9,891 nt of DNA from CAZTDD01 sp964612675 (lineage in GTDB: Bacteria; Hinthialibacterota; Hinthialibacteria; Hinthialibacterales; JAKPRU01), in contig CAZTDD010000177.1 in NCBI GenBank assembly GCA_964612675.1, forward strand, positions 1 to 9,891, given 5' to 3'. The notes under the pieces were generated by a model, which was given only the letters and a program-made list of their open reading frames with translations, searched no databases and was not told the DNA's origin. How positions within the stretch are numbered: position 1 is the first letter of the stretch; the number at the start of each line of letters is the position of its first letter. The translations under genes and the position numbers were made by a program. Shown piece after piece: positions 6,676-9,891 of the stretch.

Positions 6676-7628
6676 TGTTCCTCGTAGAAAGCCTGGGTTT
6701 CGTAGCGCCGGATGTCGAGCGGATCGCCTGCGAAGCGGTTCAGCTCTGCGACAAAATGCCTGCGCTGCCCGGGACGCATGGTACCGATATGGACCATGCG
6801 CGTATCCATTACGTTTTCGTAAAAATCGAAAATCGTCACCTCCACCCGAACATTCGTACATGCACGGTCGCCGACATTGATCACTTCGCCGCTGACCACG
6901 TAAACATTTTCGGTAGGATGTACACCCCAGAAATCCGCCCGTTTGACGTGTTTTGTATCCACGTTTCTGACACGAATCGGACCGCTTTCCTTGGGTCTAA
7001 CGGGAGACGGACGGAGCGCCAGTGTCGCGTCATCGTTGACGATTAATCTCTTGCGGATTGATGGGTGGTCAAGATAGCGCGGATTGAGTTCAATGGCCTG
7101 TTCGTATGCCTTGAGGGCCTCTTCATACTGTCCCATCTTCCAATACGATTCGCCTAACTGAAATTGTTTTTCTGCATCTTGAGGATCGGCCTCGGTCGCT
7201 TGTTTCAGGTCAACGATTTCCTTGACTGCGGCCTCGACCCGTTCACGACTCCGCTCTCGTTCCTGTCGTTGGTATTCTTTCGTTCTGCCAAGCAGTTCCG
7301 CGACCTCGTCGCTCCGAGGATCCTGGGGAAAATCAGCGAGAAACCGTTGAAATGTCTGAGAGGCGTCCTTGTAATTCTTCAGGAGGAACTGACAGTATCC
7401 CATCTTATACAAGGCGAGCGCTTCATTGGGTTTGGATACATGGGGGGAATAAAGATACGCAGAGTATTTTAGCAGGGCCTGCTGATAGGCGCCTCGTGCA
7501 AAATGCTGCTCCGCCTCTCGGATGAGAGGTTCTTGTCGGTCTGAAAACAGCCGGCCGGTTTGACACGAACAGAAGAAAGTGACAAACAGGCTGGCTGTCA
7601 GAAAACCAGCGGGTAAGCATTTTCGCAT
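6672..7628 (-). CDS. TPR and FxLYD-like domain lipoprotein, candidate pilotin/assembly factor
   Basis: A protein of 318 residues. I chose the ATG at 7628 because GAGGTG (complement of 7634-7639) lies 5 bases before it; a TTG at 7649 in the same frame is less good. The N-terminus (MRKCLPAGFLTASLFVTFFC) ends in FCSC, a weak lipobox with C22 the likely lipidated residue. Residues ~33-110 and 145-185 contain tetratricopeptide repeats: ALALYKMGYCQFLLKNYKDA and FQLGESYWKMGQYEEALKAY, then EQAIELNP. Between them is a charged helix (117-140). Residues ~240-296 look like an FxLYD-type beta domain (YVVSGEVINVGDRACTNV, FDFYENVMDT, MRPGQRRHFVAE). TPR lipoproteins such as PilF and TadD help secretins assemble in type IV pilus and Tad systems. 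Position directly before two secretins, with the ATGA overlap, suggests the same job here; that role is inference. Confidence 0.8.
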   Translation of the reverse strand: MRKCLPAGFLTASLFVTFFCSCQTGRLFSDRQEPLIREAEQHFARGAYQQALLKYSAYLYSPHVSKPNEALALYKMGYCQFLLKNYKDASQTFQRFLADFPQDPRSDEVAELLGRTKEYQRQERERSRERVEAAVKEIVDLKQATEADPQDAEKQFQLGESYWKMGQYEEALKAYEQAIELNPRYLDHPSIRKRLIVNDDATLALRPSPVRPKESGPIRVRNVDTKHVKRADFWGVHPTENVYVVSGEVINVGDRACTNVRVEVTIFDFYENVMDTRMVHIGTMRPGQRRHFVAELNRFAGDPLDIRRYETQAFYEEQ

Positions 7629-7654
7629 GTCGAACACCTCGGGCCTCAACCCGA

Positions 7655-7684
7655 TTTAGACCATCAGCAGGGTAGTCACGGCAA
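7655..7684 (-). promoter_or_regulatory. Candidate promoter of the lipoprotein-secretin operon
   Basis: Read on the - strand, TTGCCG (complement of 7679-7684) is followed after 18 bases by TCTAAA (complement of 7655-7660). These are 4/6 matches to TTGACA and TATAAT. Transcription would start near 7648, about 20 bases before the ATG. This is the only non-coding gap upstream of the four-gene operon, but the match is moderate. Confidence 0.35.
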
Positions 7685-7710
7685 AACCGAAACCGCGGAT
7701 ACCCCTATCT

Positions 7711-7728
7711 AAACGATTGCGAACAATC
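7711..7728 (-). terminator. UUCG-loop hairpin after the small membrane protein gene, candidate terminator
   Basis: On the - strand GATTG-TTCG-CAATC (complement of 7715-7728) forms a 5-bp stem capped by the very stable UUCG tetraloop, followed by GTTT. It lies about 33 bases past the stop of the 84-residue gene and before the promoter of the secretin operon, which is where a terminator would be expected. The short stem and T-run make it only a moderate candidate. Confidence 0.4.
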
Positions 7729-7760
7729 CAGGTCTCGCAGACTCGGCACGGGAAGACGAG

Positions 7761-8015
7761 TCAGCGGAGCTTCTGATCGCTCCAATAGACTCTTTTGCAA
7801 TACTTTACACCCGACAGGAGACCTATCAATGCCCCGACAGCGGTGAGTGCAGTCAGAAATCCTTTGCCTGCCGCCAGGCCGATCAGCCACGCACCCCCCA
7901 GACCGAAGATCCCTATGAGAAACCCGGTACAAGCGCCGACTCCCGACGTGATCGCCAAAACCATCAACGAAAGAAGATAAGAGAACGTCCGGTCAAGGCC
8001 AACATTGACGCACAT
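7761..8015 (-). CDS. Small glycine-rich integral membrane protein of unknown function
   Basis: A protein of 84 residues. I chose the ATG at 8015 because GGGAGG (complement of 8025-8030) lies 9 bases upstream. The frame is open to 8114, but that extension overlaps the likely promoter region of the divergent gene. Hydrophobic stretches at residues ~11-36 and ~42-71 would span the membrane twice; Gly is frequent and spaced by 3-4 residues (GVGACTGFLIGIFGLGG, LIGLAAGKG), as in glycine-zipper helices. The C-terminus is basic (KYCKRVYWSDQKLR). The gene is monocistronic or the first reading away from the prepilin gene, with start codons 210 bases apart. It precedes the secretin operon on the same strand, but a promoter and a hairpin seem to separate them. 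No family recognised. Confidence 0.6.
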   Translation of the reverse strand: MCVNVGLDRTFSYLLSLMVLAITSGVGACTGFLIGIFGLGGAWLIGLAAGKGFLTALTAVGALIGLLSGVKYCKRVYWSDQKLR

Positions 8016-8225
8016 GAATCGCAGCCTCCCTATCGAGAACCGTTTCTGCCAGGACAGTGTAGCAGAATGAAACACAGGCGTGAACTGAGAATCTTCCGGG
8101 TTCGATTCCGGCAAGGCTCCAAGACCATCCTTTTAGAGATTCACTTTTCCGCGTCGGATAGTGAAAGGAGATATAAAACGGAGCGGATTTCCGCTATGCT
8201 AGGCCACATAGAAAGGGAGGTCGTG

Positions 8226-8843
8226 ATGTTCGGGAAAGATCGAATCGGACATGGGTTCACGTTAATCGAGTTGCTAATCGTTGTAGCGATCATCGGCATC
8301 CTGGCGGCGATCGCGGTGCCGAATTTCCTTAACGCCCAGGTACGCGCAAAAGTGTCCAAGACCGAGGCGGAGATGCAGACGTTTGTCACCGCTTGCGAGA
8401 TGTACCGACTGGACCACAATAGATACTTTCCGCATGCCGGTTGGCCGGACAGCGTGATTCATGTTCCCTGGCAGAATAAGTACCTGACAACGCCGATCGC
8501 GTACGTCGCGTCGCAGCCCCGGGATATCTTCCAGGACGTCACCCAGCCGGACGAGGCAGCATGGAACCTGACGTACGGTATGTACCACCTCGAGAACATT
8601 TTCCTGCCGAACGGAGATTTCTATGCGGGTGGAGCGATGGATCCACGGAAACGAGTTCCGAATAACCCGGCGGACGTCCAGCGGGCCTTCGCGAACAGAC
8701 CGCACTCCTACGAGCTCTGGAGTATCGGTCCCAACCAGAAACTCGACTACTACGTTTCTGGGAGCGGAATCAACGGCTTCATCTATTACCGTCCCAGCAA
8801 TGGGACGATGAGTGCCGGGGATATTGTCTGGATTCGACCGTAG
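8226..8843 (+). CDS. Type IV prepilin/pseudopilin with N-terminal methylation motif
   Basis: A protein of 205 residues. The ATG at 8226 follows GGGAGG (8215-8220). The leader MFGKDRIGHG ends in Gly10, the site where prepilin peptidase cuts. It is followed by FTLIELLIVVAIIGILAAIA with the conserved Glu at mature position 5 (residue 15), then the helix continues through VPNFLNAQVRAKVSK. The globular part has TACEMYRLDHNRYFPHAG, as in GspG/pilin-like proteins whose alpha-1 helix runs into an early Tyr-x-x-Asp-x-Asn-x-Tyr motif. It ends with SYELWSIGPNQKLDYY, YYRPSNGTMSAGDIVWIRP. The end is a conserved tail I associate with large prepilin families in Planctomycetota-like bacteria; it may be a fibre subunit or minor pseudopilin. 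An obvious partner is the secretin operon 0.6 kb away, but no processing peptidase or ATPase is present here. Confidence 0.85.
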   Translation: MFGKDRIGHGFTLIELLIVVAIIGILAAIAVPNFLNAQVRAKVSKTEAEMQTFVTACEMYRLDHNRYFPHAGWPDSVIHVPWQNKYLTTPIAYVASQPRDIFQDVTQPDEAAWNLTYGMYHLENIFLPNGDFYAGGAMDPRKRVPNNPADVQRAFANRPHSYELWSIGPNQKLDYYVSGSGINGFIYYRPSNGTMSAGDIVWIRP

Positions 8844-8952
8844 ACGGTGCTGGTGGGTTGCGTGTTACAGAGGTCCATCCGTATCGCTAACGGAAGGGGA
8901 CGAGGCAGCTCCAACAGCCAGCCCGCCGGCCAACTCGGCAAGAAAGGATCGG

Positions 8953-8988
8953 CGTGATTGTTCCCTCTTCCGTGATTGTTGCCTCTTC
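8953..8988. repeat. Tandem duplication of an 18-bp unit
   Basis: CGTGATTGTTCCCTCTTC (8953-8970) is followed immediately by CGTGATTGTTGCCTCTTC (8971-8988), with one mismatch. It lies in non-coding DNA downstream of the prepilin gene. It is most likely a recent slippage duplication; a two-site binding element is an alternative. Confidence 0.8.
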
Positions 8989-9044
8989 ATAGTCTATGCT
9001 CCATATTCCATTGTTGTTGAAGTACTCTCGGATCTATGGAAATT

Positions 9045-9061
9045 TTAAGCCAAATGCTTAA
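9045..9061 (+). promoter_or_regulatory. Small hairpin abutting the ribosome binding site of the 57-codon ORF
   Basis: TTAAGC (9045-9050) pairs with GCTTAA (9056-9061) around CAAAT. The 3' arm ends at the first base of AGGAGG (9061-9066), so folding could modulate access to the ribosome binding site. The stem is weak (two G-C pairs). Confidence 0.25.
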
Positions 9062-9073
9062 GGAGGGTTAGAG

Positions 9074-9247
9074 GTGTTTGAACGCAACCGAACCGGAGAT
9101 GCTTGTTACGAATACGTGCCCTGTCCGGAAAGGAAGCCGCTGCAACAAAAGACCGCCTTTGGAGATCGGTCGCGCTTACCCGCGAAAGCCAATCGTAGTG
9201 CAAAACACGCTGGTCTTCTTGTAATGCCCTCAGAAACAATAACTTAG
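9074..9247 (+). CDS. Possible 57-residue small protein or decayed prepilin start
   Basis: A GTG at 9074 is preceded by AAGGAGG (9060-9066) with 7 bases between, an ideal Shine-Dalgarno arrangement. The frame stays open for 57 codons to TAG at 9245-9247. The product starts VFERNRTGDACYEYVPCPER and is basic and hydrophilic after that, with no signal peptide or membrane helix. Its first ten residues follow the pattern of the neighbouring prepilin leader (MFGKDRIGHG): Met/Val-Phe-x-basic-Asp/Asn-Arg-x-Gly. No pilin helix follows in this or the other forward frames. It may be a small gene, or a degenerate copy of a prepilin 5' end that kept its ribosome binding site. Codon composition does not settle this. 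Confidence 0.35.
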   Translation: MFERNRTGDACYEYVPCPERKPLQQKTAFGDRSRLPAKANRSAKHAGLLVMPSETIT

Positions 9248-9349
9248 GGCACAACACTAACAGGAATGCCATGCATGCTCGGCAATTCGCTTCCCAGTGG
9301 GGAAATTCTGTCATTCACCACCGTATGAATAAACACCGTAAGAAAAATC

Positions 9350-9379
9350 TTGACAGCAGCTTTTTTTTTTTGCTACTGT
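9350..9379 (+). promoter_or_regulatory. Promoter-like element with an 11-T run in the spacer, upstream of the exported protein
   Basis: A perfect TTGACA (9350-9355) is followed after 18 bases by TACTGT (9374-9379), which keeps the key first, second and last bases of TATAAT and is preceded by TGC, an extended -10 motif. The spacer contains an unbroken run of 11 T (9361-9371). CAGCAGC (9354-9360) and GCTACTG (9372-9378) flank the run as an inverted repeat with one mismatch. Transcription would start near 9386, leaving a ~150-base leader. A homopolymer here could change the spacer length and so promoter strength. Confidence 0.45.
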
Positions 9380-9419
9380 AGTCTATATATGAATACCTGC
9401 TAATTACGAAAGTGAGATT

Positions 9420-9526
9420 TCCGCTCTCTTGGCGGATGGATGTACGACGGCGTTTGTGCCCAAAGCACAAGTCAGAGCGATTACGTTCTGGGACGTTAGT
9501 TTATTGACGAAACACTCTTTGGAGTG
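9420..9526 (+). promoter_or_regulatory. Hairpin-rich 5' leader of the exported protein gene
   Basis: Four short hairpins follow one another. TCCGC/GCGGA is at 9420-9436. TTGTGC/GCACAA with loop CCAAA is at 9454-9470. CAGAGCG/CGTTCTG with loop ATTA is at 9473-9490 (one G-T pair). CACTC/GAGTG with a 4-base loop is at 9513-9526. The last ends just before AGGAGGAG (9527-9534). The density of stems suggests a structured leader, possibly a cis-regulatory RNA, but I do not recognise a known riboswitch class. Confidence 0.4.
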
Positions 9527-9538
9527 AGGAGGAGTATT

Positions 9539-9891
9539 ATGACAAGAAGAACGTCATTCCTGTTTTTCGCAACATTGCTACTTGGTGGATTTTTCTGCCA
9601 AATATGTTTCTCTGACGACATTGATTACGATTTAACTCTCAAAACTTCGGGGGATTTTTCCTCCGATAATGAGGCAGCACCCCCGGATACCACGTGCGGC
9701 GCCAAAAACAGAGATATCAGCGCCGGTTACCAGGAACCTCCACTCACCATTGTCAGAGGTTATTATCGTGTTGAGGTAAAGTGCCATCAAACGTTTACAG
9801 GCGATATTTACGACCTCGACATAAAACAAGAGCGTGATTTCAGGATTTATTGGATAGACAATGAATTAGAAGAATTGATTATGGAAGCATC
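9539..9891 (+). CDS. N-terminal part of an exported protein of unknown function (runs off window)
   Basis: An ATG at 9539-9541, 4 bases after the strong ribosome binding site AGGAGGAG (9527-9534), opens a frame that has no stop to the end of the window (117 complete codons). The N-terminus is a signal peptide: MTRR, hydrophobic core FLFFATLLLGGFF, probable cleavage after ICFS before DDIDYD. The mature part is acidic and polar (SDNEAAPPDTTCG), then beta-like (LTIVRGYYRVEVKCHQTFTG, IYWIDNELEEL). Cys53 and Cys82 could form a disulphide in the periplasm or outside the cell. Codons are richer in A/T than in the pilin or secretin genes, which may mean transfer or a different expression class. No family recognised. 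Confidence 0.75.
   Translation, partial: MTRRTSFLFFATLLLGGFFCQICFSDDIDYDLTLKTSGDFSSDNEAAPPDTTCGAKNRDISAGYQEPPLTIVRGYYRVEVKCHQTFTGDIYDLDIKQERDFRIYWIDNELEELIMEA

Larger units (their letters stand above)
8844..9538. other. Long intergenic region with little certain coding content
   Basis: Between the prepilin stop and the last gene lie ~700 bases. A 78-codon frame on the + strand (8812-9048, GTG start) overlaps the prepilin end and has no ribosome binding site. A - strand frame (9045-9314) is also unsupported. What can be supported is listed separately: a tandem duplication, one small ORF with a strong ribosome binding site, a promoter-like poly-T element and a hairpin-rich leader. Short hairpins at 8878-8894, 9225-9251 and 9291-9304 lack T-runs and are not called as terminators. 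Confidence 0.5.

Noticed and set aside
8096..8120. tRNA T-arm-like sequence (CCGG-GTTCGATT-CCGG followed by CAAGGCTCCA)
   Set aside because: It looks like the 3' end of a tRNA, but the T-stem is imperfect if a 7-base loop is imposed, and no matching acceptor 5' strand, D arm or anticodon arm is found within 70-95 bases upstream. A leftover attachment site cannot be excluded, but no integrase or element is nearby.
8812..9048. A 78-codon + strand frame starting at GTG inside the prepilin 3' end
   Set aside because: It has no ribosome binding site, its repeats only reflect the 18-bp tandem duplication, and no domain is recognisable.
9384..9390. TATATAT as the -10 box for TTGACA at 9350
   Set aside because: The spacer would be 28 bases, too long for a sigma-70-type promoter; the extended -10 at 9371-9379 fits better.
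9441..9500. Partial resemblance to a cyclic-di-GMP-I riboswitch (a hairpin followed by GGGACG)
   Set aside because: The GNRA tetraloop, the upstream GGCAAA-type strand and the conserved sequence after GGGACG are missing, so the resemblance is too slight to call.

Overview
This window is bacterial DNA, most likely from an uncultured Gram-negative lineage. Two secretin-domain genes and an outer-membrane-type lipoprotein imply an outer membrane. The prepilin has an N-terminal helix and a C-terminal Asn-Gly-Thr/Gly-Asp-Ile segment that I associate with prepilin families expanded in environmental phyla such as Planctomycetota, Hydrogenedentota and Sumerlaeota. That placement is an impression from sequence style, not a measured result. 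No rRNA, tRNA, CRISPR array, transposase or phage gene is visible.

Layout. (1) 1-2298, + strand: carbohydrate-related secreted enzymes. The 3' end of one glycosidase-like gene (1-351) is followed by a complete exported TIM-barrel glycosidase-like gene (398-1840). After it comes a frameshifted, truncated remnant of a third, DUF4038-type gene (1944-2298). (2) 2436-3269, +: a three-helix membrane protein with a cytosolic RCK_C/TrkA-C domain, with a good candidate promoter upstream. (3) 3467-4060, +: a 197-residue protein with a Cys-pair motif near each end and no recognised function. (4) 7628 down to 4067, - strand: a compact operon encoding a TPR/FxLYD lipoprotein, two short secretin-domain proteins and a small unknown helical protein. 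It converges with gene (3) across a hairpin that includes both stop codons. (5) 8015-7761, -: a small glycine-rich membrane protein. (6) 8226-8843, +: a type IV prepilin/pseudopilin, divergent from (5). (7) 8844-9538: about 700 bases with little long coding sequence. It holds an 18-bp tandem duplication, a 57-codon ORF with an excellent ribosome binding site, a promoter-like sequence with an 11-T run in its spacer, and a hairpin-rich leader. (8) 9539 to the window end, +: the 5' part of an exported protein gene that runs off the window.

How the parts may work together. The - strand operon looks like the outer-membrane part of a secretion or pilus machine: two paralogous minimal secretins and a TPR lipoprotein that could act as pilotin or assembly factor. 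The adjacent prepilin could be a substrate or pseudopilus component. No ATPase, inner-membrane platform protein or prepilin peptidase lies in the window, so the rest of the machine would have to be encoded elsewhere. The glycosidase-like cluster and the K+-channel-like protein have no visible mechanistic link to it. The most distinctive items are the tandem minimal-secretin operon, the poly-T promoter with structured leader before the last gene, and the P-loop-like motif in the TrkA-C membrane protein.
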